A program made the translations under genes and the position numbers. The notes below the pieces were generated by a model. That model did no database searches. It was not told the origin of the DNA and saw only the letters and a list, made by a program, of their open reading frames with translations. Below, one piece after another: positions 50,292-63,800 of a stretch of DNA of 64,000 bases (position 1 is its first letter; every line of letters begins with the position of its first letter). The stretch lies in NCBI GenBank assembly GCA_034509925.1, contig CM067529.1, positions 4,907,001 through 4,971,000 on the forward strand, in the 5' to 3' direction. The stretch comes from Hirudinaria manillensis. Lineage: Eukaryota; Annelida; Clitellata; Hirudinida; Hirudinidae.

Positions 50292-53200
50292 GTCGTCTTT
50301 GTACTCAAATTAAATTACTAATTATTTACTGAAATATTTAAATAAATCGATCAAATTAATTACATCAATTATATTACAGCACCAGGACAGCGATTGCATC
50401 TTATTGGCATCGAAGTATTTGCAACTCTAGTCCAAAAGCATTGGGTTCGGTCGGTATCTCTTTATAGGAACTCCGCTTATGTTCCACCTTCTTCTCAATC
50501 GTCAAATGCGGATCTGGAAATGTGACGGCGACGACGACTACGACGATGAACGAAAATGGAAATGGAATTGTTCCACCTCTATTCGGAAATGAAGGACTTA
50601 AATCAATGGTGAAGGAAATTTGACGTTTTGCAGTTCGTAAGAAATCTCGGATTACTTGGAAAGGTTATTTCTCTTCTTTTTCTTTTGCATTCACTCGAAG
50701 TAATTTGTTGCGTCTGAGATTGTGTTTCTGTTTTTAATTTTTACACGTGAAATGTTTACCAGGCAGGTAATTGATTTTTTTGTTCGCATGTGATTGATTG
50801 CAACGAACCGTTTTATCAGAAATGCTCGCCGATAACAACAGCTTGCACAGAATTTCCAGCAAAAAACTATTTATGGCCGACCTCGAAAATGATGATCTCA
50901 TATGTGGTTGTGGAGGATTTCTGTGGTTGATTGGTTTTTTTTTTTAAACATCGACCATAAAAATGGCCGAAGTGAAACGGTAGATCTAAATATGAACTTG
51001 AATAAGGCAGAACAATGACATATTTCCCTCGGCTTCACCTGCATATTGTCCATTAGGGTAACAGGGAAGCGTCCCATTATCTCATTAAAGCGGCCCCTAC
51101 CGACGGCAATACCTGAACCTCGTATCCATGACAACGAGTGTGGTGCACGATTCTTTATCCTGAAAAAAGATGCAAGACAACGATTTCTTCACAACAAAAC
51201 GATATTTATCTCCTTTCTTTGCATTTTCAAAATTTTCCGTTAAAATCATCCTTTATGACCCCTTCTGATGAATAATCATAAATTTATGGAGAGCACGACG
51301 TTCTACGTTTTTGTGTAAGTCAATTATGCATGTTATGAATTTAAATATTTATGAATTAATCTGTTCTCAAACACTTTTAAATGCTAGGATTAATTTCACT
51401 GAACTGGGAGCACTCAAAACGAAGTGGCACAAAAAAGGCTCAAGAAGACAGTTATCCTCGTGTTCAATTGTTGATTATTATTGTTATTTAATAAATGAAT
51501 TCTTAAACAATTAAACTACCATTAAATAGTGGATCAAATGGTCAACGTTCACTAACGGATTTAGAAAAATGGGGTCCATGGTTCTAATATATTTGTATTA
51601 TATATTACTATACGGTATGTTGTAATATATAGTATTATATAATATATACGATGCAGAAAAATTTTATGTATGACTCTATTATATTATATGATATTGTATT
51701 ATTATACATATAATGTAAATTATAATATGCGGCATTTATACGGCAGCCTATGCTATATGTAAATAGGCATTTTTTCTATTCTCAACATCGTAACCTCTTT
51801 TTTCTTCACGTGATCAAGTCACAAAAAAAGTTAAACGAAATGCTTTTATCTTCAAACATTTTTGAATATTTAATAGACCCTGCTACTTGTGTTTCAGTGA
51901 TCTCCACGGGATACCGTGCCTCCCGGAGCAAAGCGATGCCGCCCGCGAAGTTATGTAAATCAACCAGGAATAAATTTAAAGTCGATCGAAATGAAATTTA
52001 ACGTTGATGATACTCTAAAAGAAACAGAATGACACCACCATTAACTTATTGTACGATCGCAAGCATGGAAGGGCCTGAAACTCTAACTCTGGAATTTCTA
52101 GACATGCAAATGGAAGATCAGCATACTTGGGAGAAATCTTGACGAGTAAGATTTTTTCCTAAGAATTTATTCATTAACTTTTTTTTTTCTTGGTTTCTAA
52201 GATTGAGTTTTAATGCGTTTTTGTGCTTTTAATCGATAAATGTTTCTTCTTGAACCGGCAAAATATTTGATTGGGTTAGTCCATAAAAGACATCCGCACG
52301 AGGGGGAAGAGAGGGGAGCCAAAAGTAGGCTTATGCGGATAAGGTTTAAGTTCAGGAGGAAAATTTAGAACGTTATGGATTTCACCTAATTCCGGGTTTA
52401 ATAAATTAAATTGTTACAGAAGTTTTTATTGGTTTGGTGGCAAAATGAAGGAGTTCAAGTCGAAAGCTGATTTTTGGGCACAAGTTGAGGAGGGAACGAG
52501 GGTATTCTGTAAATTGATCTCCCGTTTATATTGAACAGCTGGTACAAACAAAAAATTCCCCCTCAGATCACATAGACCTAAAGAAATCCTGATTGCATCA
52601 TTAATCGCTCAATCGATGGCGTTCATTGAAATAATGCCAACAATCCCTGTTTTTTAAAACAGTCGTTTAAAGTGTAAAGCAAAATCCATGACATTCCTGC
52701 TGGTCTCTGAAGCTTTGCAGAATAATGACATTTATAATTACCACATTTTCAATTACTGCGGCGAAATACAAAATAAATAATTTATAATAACAGTCATAAT
52801 AATCATTATTAGCATAGCCATACCACGTTAACATAAAGCAGTTATTGGACATAATTTTCTCAAATCGAAATTGGATGTTTCATAATTGAATAGGAAAGAT
52901 GAATCCATCCTCAGATGAATCCATATTTTTCACCTTTCAGGGGATTTAAGTCCACATTCAACATTTCCCCAAAAATATTTTATCGAAATAAATTCTTGAA
53001 ATGACAGTTCGTTGCCATTGGACATCTCGGAGTAAGACCAGCAAGTCAAGTTATGCATGACTGAAGCTTCGAAATCAAAGCTAAATGAAGCAGACGACAG
53101 AAAGCTAGCCTTTCCTGCAATTTAACAGAGAATCGGAAGCTCACCATTTCATTCGATTGAATTGCACTTCAAATCAACATTTATAAAAATTCAGCAAGAA

Positions 53201-53497
53201 TCCACGTTAAATTCTAAGAACCTCAAAAAAAAAAAAAAAGAACACACATCCCTGAAATTAGTTCTCTCGTAATCAACTCCGAAAGTTAAAAATTAGTTTT
53301 CATGTTTGGCAAGACCACAAAATCTACATTCACTTTAGGAGCAGCTGACAGTGTTGGTAAGAGTAGAAATTTTGGAAAATCACGTGCTGCCCCCTCAAAG
53401 CTTTAACGAAAGGTCCGGTGATATGTCAGTGTTAGAAGGCATCAATTAATTACAATGTAAGTTCTGAGAACAAATAACAGTTTAGGAAGAACGATTA

Positions 53498-56400
53498 TTA
53501 AACGGATATAAAATTTGGGATGTTCTTGGGATCGAGGTAGTAATATTTGTAGATATCATCCCGTGTGGAATTGCGTCCGTTGATTGTCTGACTTATGGAC
53601 TCCAGGTCTTTGGTAAGTCTAAGAAAAGATTCTCCGAATCAGTCGGATATTCGAAAATAAACTTAACGGTAAACATGTAACAAACTATCTGCAGCAAAAA
53701 GTACACGAAACAAACTATATGCGTATCGATCTATGACTCAGTTGCGTTAATATCCTTAATGAATATTAAGTGGATGCACTCACTCGGCTGCGGCTTTTCC
53801 GGCCACGTAATCGAAACCAAACTGAAACTCCCACTGCGTCAGGCATTTGACTGGTCTCGTACTGAACAACTTGCTCATGGACATGATCTCCAAAGTCGTT
53901 GCTTTGTCTGGCAGGACTGCCATGACGTCTTCTTCGGTTCGTGGAAGCTGTGCCGAGTTTAATGAGTTTAATAAGTTAATAAGTTTCGTTAATTTTACAA
54001 TTTTGTAAACAATATAATCTAATTCCAGTTCCTCATTTAAATAAATTGTTCACATTCATATTAACACAATGTTCATTGGAAACAAAGTACACCAGACAAT
54101 GGTACAAGCAGAGGCATGCAAGCATGAATTTAAAAGCAATAAAAGAAATAGAAAAATACAAATACTTTGTCTCGAGGTGGGCTTCCGTTCAGGACGGACG
54201 GATAGTTCGGAGGAAAGGCGTACTCGTTGTACATGGGAAAGTTGACGGCCGCATGTTGTACAGAGCAAGTGAAGAGAACCGTGGTGCACACCATCGCAAC
54301 GTCCTCGGCTCTGGCAAACGTCTTCCACCCCCCACTTTTATTCTTTATTTCTTTACCTGGAACACCCTGTTAATACCCAGTGTCACAATTTCAGTAATTT
54401 AGTCCATTGGCAGTAAAACTATTTCTTCTAAGAATACTTTTAAATTGCTAATCATTCGTTACTAATTTTATAATTTTTTATTTGTATTTTATGCTTATTT
54501 CTTTTAAATTCAGTTTTATTGTCATAAATTTGAAGATGAAATGCAATGAGTTCGTGTCTTGAGTCAAAATTAAAGCATTAAATCATTAAATTATTCCCAA
54601 ATAATCACCGTAAATTATAGTTTAGTAACCATATTTAACATTAACCTTCAATCCAGCACCTCCATCATCTTTAGAGAGTGACAACTCCTTTGCAAAATCT
54701 TGTATTTCAGCATCATTAATCAACTTTTCTTGATTATCTTTAACGCAAGAAAATCAATTCCTAATTAACCTGAAAGCACATTCAGAAGTTTATCAAATAA
54801 ATGAAAGCTCACCATAATAGTAGAAAATAATTTTGTTGACATATTGCTCAAAAGCCTTGTATATGAGCATGGCATCATCTCTGTAGCCATAATCGTTCAA
54901 TACTCTCAGGTCGAGGAGCTGCAAGAAAATGAGAATAAAAATCTCGATTCAATCTTCAAAAGCCTTGCAACTTGCCCCTCTTCTCTCGAGTTCCTTTGGA
55001 AATGTTCCTTGAACATCCATCCTCCATTCATCAATTCTATAAAAGGTTAAATTACTGTCATTACTCAAACTAATCCTGTCCCAAATATGGTTATTCTATT
55101 TTTTGACATCCAAATATTAAAGAAAGAGTTAAATAATTCAAACATGAACTAATATGATATTCAGACACTTCAATAGCAATAAAACAGAAGTTATTCTCTT
55201 GAAAATTAAAAGTAATTACTTTTAAAATAAGTTTAAATTTACTAAATGACAAATCAAATGTTATAAGCTGTATTAAAGAAATGCACTTAAAATAAAACAA
55301 TCAAGAGGTCATAGGTAAAATAAGGTTCAATTAATTGGAATTTAATGTTTGTATACCCTCTCTTCATGAGCTCAAACATTCCTTCGCAGCCAAGCGACGT
55401 GGTTCTGTCGATCCATCCGTTCTCGCTCAACAGCTGGTCCAATCCGCGGCTAAAAAACGTTCTTTTATGTCAATTCCGTGGGATGAAAGCGACGACCGAA
55501 TGATGACTCGCTCACGCGTTTATGGCCGGCAGGAAGAGAAAATGCGGTGCCAGGAGTTTGTACACCGGGTGACTGGGGGAAAGGGTTCTATTCATTGCCA
55601 CACAAACGGACTCCATGACGAGATGAGTGAAACCTGAGTCGACGTTCGGAATTTCCCGGTCGATCGATTATTGATTAGTTTCTATTATCCTTTTTTGAAA
55701 TTTGAAAGTGGAATAACTAACAGAAATGGCTGAGAGCCTGATGGACTGCTGCATCAGCATTGTTGAACCACATTTTGGCCAAGAGCCATGTGAAAGGAGG
55801 GTCGTTGGGAAGGAATACCTAATTAATAATAAAAAGAAATCATAATTATTAAGAATCACGATTCACTTTTCATTGATGTTTTAGTTTTTTAAATTCCCGA
55901 TAAACACGTCGCCGGAACTCACCGGGTTATTGGGAGCAATGTCTTGGAACAATTGAATGGCTATCGGAACGAACTGCTTATCTCCCGTCAGAAAGAACAG
56001 CCCTATAGGAGCGCAGACCTGAAATTCAAAATTAGTTTTCAGTTGATTCGTTCATTTTGCAAGTCATTCTGACTTCACCTGGCGACCGGGTCTACAGGCG
56101 ATGTTTTTAAGGATTTTCAAGTCCACGACAAAAAGGCGCCTAGCTTCTATGATCTGCTTCATATTCCATCCTTCCAGAAATGGTCTCAACATTTCAGCTG
56201 TGACACCCAAGCTGCAAAATTTAATGCTTTTAAATTCTCCAAGAACAAATATTTTCTTGAGAAAGGCATCTCACTTTTCTGGTAAGTTGCTGCACAATTG
56301 AACCATTGCTGGATTGCATCCAATCAATCTCTGAGCACCAAAACACAAGTCGTTGCTCCACCTATCGATTCCCTGGAATTTGAATTTTCACATTTAAAGT

Positions 56401-57442
56401 TTGAATTTATGAATTTGCAGACAACTCATTTTTAACTAACATTCTAATGTGATTAAATTTGATTATAATTTTTATTTGTCAGACTGTTTTGTTGATTAAA
56501 AGTATGAAAAAGTATAGCATACTTACAACAGGTTCTGGAAGTTCAGGCACATAAATTCCCAAAAGTTCTTCCAACGAATCCCATTGAGTGGCAGGAAGTT
56601 TTGAAATACCAGCCTTTGACAGAACTTGAAACTGAGAGTTTGTGATGTCCCACTGTCCCAATTTCGAGTGATTTTGAATTATATAATAATTTCCATGATT
56701 TATCAACTTCAAGCCTACCTTGTATTCATCTGAAAATTGCTCTGAAGGAGGTAATGTTCTCACCTAATTGGGATGCAAAATGTATCTTTGTATGTATGCA
56801 TTGCAATTAAATTATTGAAATGCATTACAAACTTGCACGGGCAGATCTTGAGCCGATTGTCCGTATTGGTAAGCCTCTTGTTTGAGCCTCAATTCTTCTG
56901 ATCTTTGATCCTTGTTTGGATCAAACTGAGGTAAGAAGGAATCATTAAGCTCAATTTTGTGAGTTTGATCTGGCAAGATCCATCTGCAATTAACAAATTA
57001 TACAATTATCATCTGATAACAATTCAGGGGTTGTGGTACAGGTACAAGTAACTTGCAACGTTCATTAAAACTTGGTAATTTACCTCAGAACTGGAAAATA
57101 GAAACATTTTTCTGTTTGGCGATTGTTGACCAAAATGTATTCGCAAAACCAATCGACACCCTCTGCATTTTCGCCATATTCATCGTCCAACTTCTCTCTG
57201 GAGATTTCAACTCTTGCCATCTCAGAGAATCCATTGAGTGAAACTGCTTCGAAAACATCGATTTTACCGCGTTCGAAGAGTGTTTCAAATTTAAGATCGA
57301 GTTTTAAAGCGTTGCTCGTTTTTCCGTTCACATCCTGCAGTTTGACTCGAAGTAAGACTTGAGAAAGCTGTCCTTTTACATCGCCTGTCTTCACATACAA
57401 AAAGTGATCGATTTTGTTCGGCGGTTCGCAGCAGTTCCCCAT
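53498..57442 (-). CDS. Animal lipoxygenase with N-terminal PLAT domain
   Basis: Non-haem iron dioxygenase of polyunsaturated fatty acids. Fifteen exons, 693 residues in frame: 57084-57442, 56833-56983, 56527-56763, 56275-56372, 56079-56211, 55923-56018, 55722-55818, 55516-55633, 55357-55449, 54976-55036, 54813-54918, 54646-54737, 54166-54321, 53784-53947, 53498-53618. A PLAT domain occupies about residues 8-118. Catalytic motifs: [20 protein letters not shown] with His384 and His389, [15 protein letters not shown] with His570 and Asn574, and the C-terminus IPNFISV. The usual C-terminal iron ligand is Ile; here it is Val693. The N-terminus MGNCC fits myristoylation plus palmitoylation, unusual for this family. 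Intron 10 uses a GC donor (GGG|GCAAGT), needed to give the normal spacing between RRG and YGYRDD. Positional specificity (5-, 8-, 12- or 15-) cannot be read from the sequence by eye. Confidence 0.93.
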
Positions 57443-58650
57443 ATTTTTGTGTTTTGTTTTTTGAATGCGCTTTGAATGAATGCCGATGATAGCAAAGTTT
57501 TATTGGTCTTCGTCCGAGTAAAGGCGATAATCACACAGGTGAGCTCCCCTGTTTATGTGCCTACCAGGTGATTCTTATCATTGCTCATATTTTCTAAAAT
57601 GTTTTTATGTTGTTTAACTTTTTACAAACTTAAAATGTTATTTTACCAAACATTTCACTGCAGTTATTAGTCGTTTTTGCTTTTTTTTTATGTTGTTGAG
57701 AAAACAGTAAAATTTGAAGTTTCATTTTGTGCCACAGAAATGTTTGGTTGAAATAGAAGCTGAATCGTCTTATCTCAACATGAGCTTATTTTTGTAGATT
57801 AGTATAGATTAAGAAGCATTATTTCAAAATATTTATGAATACGTCCTTCGCTTTTCATAATCTCTGAGTAATGCGAGAAGAAACATTTGAGAATAATTTT
57901 TTGTTCATTAACCAGTTTAACCATAAGTATTGAAGAACAGAAGGGATATCTCGAAATTTCAGATCCGCATTATGATTCATTAATTAAGCAATTTAAATTC
58001 TTTACCGTGGTTTCTCGCGGAATAAACAACAGTTTATCTAAAGATAGCGAAAAAGATAGTGAATCACACATTCGGATGCATTAGATGGATTTGAGATAGG
58101 CGTAATCAGATATGGTTAACAGGAATCAAAACTAAAGAGCATATGTATAACTATAGTTATTACACAGAACGGGGTCTTTCTAACCACGATAAACTATAGT
58201 TATCCAGCAGAGTGAGAGAAACAACAGGTTCCAAGACCTAGGCAATAGGGCATTGAATATATTCCAAGCCATCTGAACACTTTTAATAAACCTGACCTAC
58301 CATAATTAGTATGAGGACCCCGGGTTATTACACTATTATTATTTTGCAGTATATTAATTGCACATTATTATCTTTTAAATCCCATTTTATATTCCTCATC
58401 CCACTCGATAAAAGAAGCCGTCATTGAAAAAGGAAAAAAGGCCATCTCTCTTGTTAGACATTTGAATTGAATTTCATTCATTTAAAAGTTTTACAGAAAA
58501 AATTATAACTTGTTTAATAATTATTATTATAGCCTTAGATTTTTAGAGCAAATGCCTTGCTGCCATCACTTATGACGATGATGATGATGATGATGATGTG
58601 ATGATGATGATCATGATTATTATTATTTATTTATGTTATTATTGCTAAAT
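57443..58650. other. Intergenic region
   Basis: About 1.2 kb between the lipoxygenase start and the stop of the CARD/pseudokinase gene (both minus strand). It should contain the lipoxygenase promoter and the other gene's 3' UTR. A GAT microsatellite lies at about 58576-58612. The sequence AACTATAGTTAT occurs near 58150 and again, as AAACTATAGTTAT, near 58190. No gene seen. Confidence 0.55.
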
Positions 58651-60823
58651 TCATCTTTCCGGAAACTCGAAGAAACAAATGTTTCCAGACGTCAGACCGA
58701 CAAAAAGGAAATTTTCCAAGACGTAGATGCTTGAAGGAGCAGTAATTCCATCACTGACGTTGAGAATTTCGACAGGAGTTGACCTCATGAACCTGTCGAT
58801 GCTCATGATTTTGTTTTCACCCGCATCGGCGATCAAGAACCTCCCCGACGGACAGTGAATGGCGACATCTGAAACTTTGATGAAGGAAGCGGAGCCGAAG
58901 CCCGAAGAATTGGAGCCGTCGTTATCCAGCACGCAGAGAGAATCGATGGTATACACGGAGCTGTGCAGCACTAAACAGTGCATCTCGTCGATTTTGAAGG
59001 CTTTCCACGGTCCTTCTACTATTGTTTCGCATCTTAAAGTAGATAGTCGAGTACCTTCGCTGTCGTATTCCACTGCAGTGTATTCCGAATTGCAACAGCC
59101 GATGAGAATCGTATTTTTGGGAGTGATTGATAGACTTATGGCTCCCTCTGGAACTTCCCAGGATTTCGTGATCTTTAGACGTTGAACGTTAACATGAATG
59201 ACGATGGACTGTCCGACATCCAATACGTACAGACACTGCGCAGTGTTACTCGAAGCGATACTTTTGAGCTTGCTGCTGCAAACTTTAATAGGTTTCAAAG
59301 AAGATTTCTTTTTACCCGCCACGTCCTTGCTTTTAAAGTACGTTTTTAGTTTAGTTTTAGTGCTTGGTCCTAATCTGATTGAATTAAGTTTAAAGAAATC
59401 TTTCTGCATATTGTAGCGCTTGATGGAGCTGGAATACATGAAGATGACGTACAGAATACCGGAGAGTGAAGTCATACCTTGGACAGGTTTTCTGCAGGAA
59501 ATCATGTGTTCGCTTGTGTACCTTTTTGCAAACGGATCTGTAATATGTAAATAATTAAAAAATAAAGTATGAATATTTTCTGGAAACACGAAGCCTTAAT
59601 TTTCTCGCCTTTGATTTGAATAAACTGCAATATATCTGCCTAAAATAAGTGAAAATTTGAAAATAAGATTTACAAAACGTACTATCATCTCTTTGAGGTA
59701 AATATTGATCAAATGAATCAAGCTGGTCCAAATCTGGTCTTTTACACTCTTCCAAACTTAGACACTTTTGGATAGTTTGTTTAACCAGTGGGGAATCTAT
59801 CAGATGTGTGTTCAAAATAGTTGTTATGTTTTCTTCTCGGGCATTTGACAGAAATCCTATTATTTCCTTCTGAGTCATTTCTACAATTTAATAATTAAAT
59901 AAAATTATTATATTATATTATATTATATTATATTATATTATATTATATTATATTATATTATATTATATTATATTATATTATATTATATTATATTATATTA
60001 TATTATATTATATTATATTATATTATATTATATTATATTATATTATTATATATATTATTATATTATATTATATTATATTATATTATATTATATTATATTA
60101 TATTATATTATATTATATTATATTATATTATATTATATTATATTATATTATATTATATTATATTATATTATATTATATTATATTATATTATATTATATTA
60201 TATTATATTATATTATATTATATGCAAAGTATATTATAGTCACATCTAGGTCATCAACCACAATTGATTATATGCTCATTTGCCATTATTTATAGGAATT
60301 AGGCATGGTTTAATTACTATGAAATAATAATGATATTTCAGCTAATCTCTAAAATATTTTTTCAGAATTATTAAATAATTAATTATTACAAATTAGTAAT
60401 GAACAACATGAGGTAGGTCAGTAGGCTTTTCGCGATCCTTTGCTTAGCGAATGAATGCTAATTTCGTCTAAACGCGGGACACGAAATATTTTTTTTCCCT
60501 TTTATTAGCTCTTCCAAAACTCGCAAAAAAAAACAATCAGTTCATAATCCGATTCAATAATTTTAGGTCCGCCATTGGGTCTGGGAAATTGTGACCCCTT
60601 GTGCCGTCAGACTATCGAAAAAAAGGACTTTCAAATCCTTCTTCAGAATCAATGTACATTCATAAATATCATTCAGTTCGGCTTGCATATTTCAACCAAA
60701 TTCCAACAAACTTATATAATAATAATTATTATTATATGATATAATAATAATTATTATTATTATATGATATAATAATAATATATAATTATATAATAATAAT
60801 GATTATTAATATTATCATTCCAA

Positions 60824-60859
<36 letters not shown>

Positions 60860-63800
60860 CAGTAACAGTATTAATAGTAATGATTCATCAACCGATTAGT
60901 TCCTGGTTCCCTATTTTGGATTCTGCGAATGATCTTCATAATAATTGTCGGCAATTACAAAAGAATATGGATTTTCAAATCAAACAAGTCCAAGGAAGAA
61001 ATATTATGGAATAATAACAGGGAATTAATTTTTTGTGGATACTAATTTATTAGTTGGTATTTTATATTAAAATCTACAGAATTTTTACTCAAGCTGTTCC
61101 CTCCAAACGCAGTGATTGTTTACATTAAATTGTTTGTTTCATTTTTATATTAAAATTAACAAATTACCTGCAAAGTGATAACTGAAAGACTCTCAGACAA
61201 AACAAATTCCAAAGCCGACCACAGAATTTAAAAAAATCACAATATGACCTAAATGAAATACTAATTATTGAGTAATTAAATTTACCACTAAAATCAGTTT
61301 TAATTTGGCTTAAAAATTGTAGAGATCAATTCACTTCGTGATGATTTGCTTGTATGTGGAAATATTAGAACAACAATTATCGAAATGAACGTCCACTTAT
61401 TAAATAATAATAATTATTATTATTATAATTCACTTGCCTGGAAATATTTTCCCGCCCCTGATCCAAAGTTTCAATGCGGTCAGTCCAAACGACCAGACGT
61501 CAGTGGCATAAGAATATTTCTTTCGTTTAATTACTTCTGGAGCTATGCTTTCGGCTCGGGGGAGAGGTTTACCTGAATATGTACATATTTTAAAGACCTG
61601 TAGTGGTTGTTATGCTATCTTCTTATGTATCTCTGTTATACATAGATTATTTACTATTTTGTTGCGAATCCGTTCTTGATACGAAAAGGAATTAACCTTC
61701 GAGGATAAAATTCTTCAGTTCCACTCTGGCAGCGTTTTGAAAGTTGGTAATTTTAATGGAATATCCATTGTTGCATATTAATAAATTATATGCAAAAATA
61801 CTTCTGTGTAGAATGCTGCAGTCGTGCAAATATTTCAATCCAGAGGCCAGCTTTAAACAAATGAGATTGCCGTGTATAAATATAATAATAGGTCAATGGA
61901 TTTGCGTGAATATTGAATATTCGTCGTATATTGGAAACACAAAAATTATTATTTAATGCTACACAAATCCACCTTTTAAGTGTTTTATCAATGTAAGTGT
62001 CATTTAGATAAAATACCCTGCTAACTCAGTCCATCAATTTAAATGCTATTTAAATAAAATGCCGTGATAATGGCGTCTAACCTGAACGATCCATTCTGCT
62101 TTTATTTCATTTGGAATTTCAGATTTCTTTACGAATGTGAGAGCATTAGGAAAAGCCGAACATTCGAGTACTATGAAACGTTTGATGGAATTACAAGGAC
62201 CCATGCCCAGTAGGTTGGTGATTCTCGAATGTTTTCGGCGCTTCAGTAATTGAATCTCAGGAAGTTGTTCGACGCCACCGTTAACGTCGTTAAGTTCTTT
62301 GAGGCAAACGGTCATCAAGTCCGTTTTAGGAGGACATTCTTCGTTAAATAAATCGTTATAAGTCAAATTAATTTTTTTTTTCACACGTTTTATTATGAGG
62401 GCAATGCAAACATTGAGAAGGGTAATTTATTGGAGATAATTGCTTGTAATTCTTTTTATTTATTGTTACTATTCAACAAAACATATTGCTCACTTAAATG
62501 TCCACTCCATAAGTCGTAAGTGGATTGACAGTATTTTGGCAATTTTTTCAATGAGGACAGCTCATTCCTTTCAATTATTCTCACTTCATTTCCTATTTGA
62601 GCATTGTCTGGGTTTTCTGGAAAATTAAAATTGCTTTTAATGTCTTCATCAAGTTTATTTGGGTTAATAAAGTTTCATAAAGTTAAATAGTAACCTTGAT
62701 TTTCACAATCTTCTTGTTCGGATGTGTATTCTGGTATTCCATCATCTGAAATTTCAAACTTATAGTTATGCACAATAAATTAATTTATATTAAATATACA
62801 TTTATATTTGTTTCCTGTTAAGTAATCTCGTGTACCTTTATAGTCGTTCTGGTATTTAAACGAACTAAATAATAGTCGTTTATCGATTCATTTCTTTACA
62901 TGTGATTTTAAAATCAGCAACGTTATTGTAAAAGCTTTAATGAGAATCGTTGTTTGCATTTTTAAAAATTAAATAAGAAATATGAAAGTAAAAGATGTCT
63001 CCATGAATTCATATCATCTGACATGGGTTCCGACAAAATGGTGTAATTGAATTATAAATACGTTGAGGATAGCAAAAAGAAAGTATTACAAGTAATAATA
63101 ATTTAGACGGACGGATAAATATAAATGGATAAAGAAATTGGTTAACATAATAATTTCCAAATCACCAACCGTTATCGTAGGTCATTGAATTGGTTACATC
63201 AGCGAGAATGTCCTCGCTTTTGAAAATGGCAGAAGCGGCAGTTTTTATCTGATGCTCGAGTATCCCGATGTGGTTTTTCAATTTCTCTATTTCCTCATTT
63301 TTAGATCTTAATTGGTTTTCCAAATCATTGATTTTAGTTTTTAATTCCCGCACAATCGGTGGAATTGAAGAATCATTGGCCACGTAAGTTGAAAGTTGCC
63401 TTTCATAGACACGCCTTTCAGAGTTAGGTTGACTTTCATAGACAGATCGCCTTTCATAAACAGGTTGCCTTTCATATACAGGTTGACTTTCACAGACAGG
63501 TTGACTTTCTCTGCGTTCTATAATCAAGTTCTCATAAGTGGAATTTAATAAAGACAATTACATGTAATATACATTATGAATTATACATATTAGATGTCGA
63601 TCAAGCTGAATAACATAAATTCGTTGTTAATGGCGACGGTTATCATTAACTTTCTATAAATATATAATTAAATGCTAATTAATTCAGTGAAATATATTAA
63701 TCAATAAATAAGCAGTAAATGTCTATCAATTGAGTTTAATTTAAAAAAAAACGTAAAGAATTACAGACCAATTTCTATTCGGTTGGCATTCTCGTCGAGT

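Larger units (their letters stand above)
47874..53497. other. Long region without an assignable gene
   Basis: About 5.6 kb between the TRPC start and the lipoxygenase stop; the TRPC promoter and leader should lie at its left end. It is AT-rich with islands of higher GC (about 48630-48730, 49500-49840, 50380-50600, 51030-51160, 51890-51990 and 52030-52130). Some islands look like exons (two are listed separately); others could be regulatory. A GAT/GAC patch lies at 48870-48905 and a run of 15 C at about 49570-49584. Confidence 0.5.
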
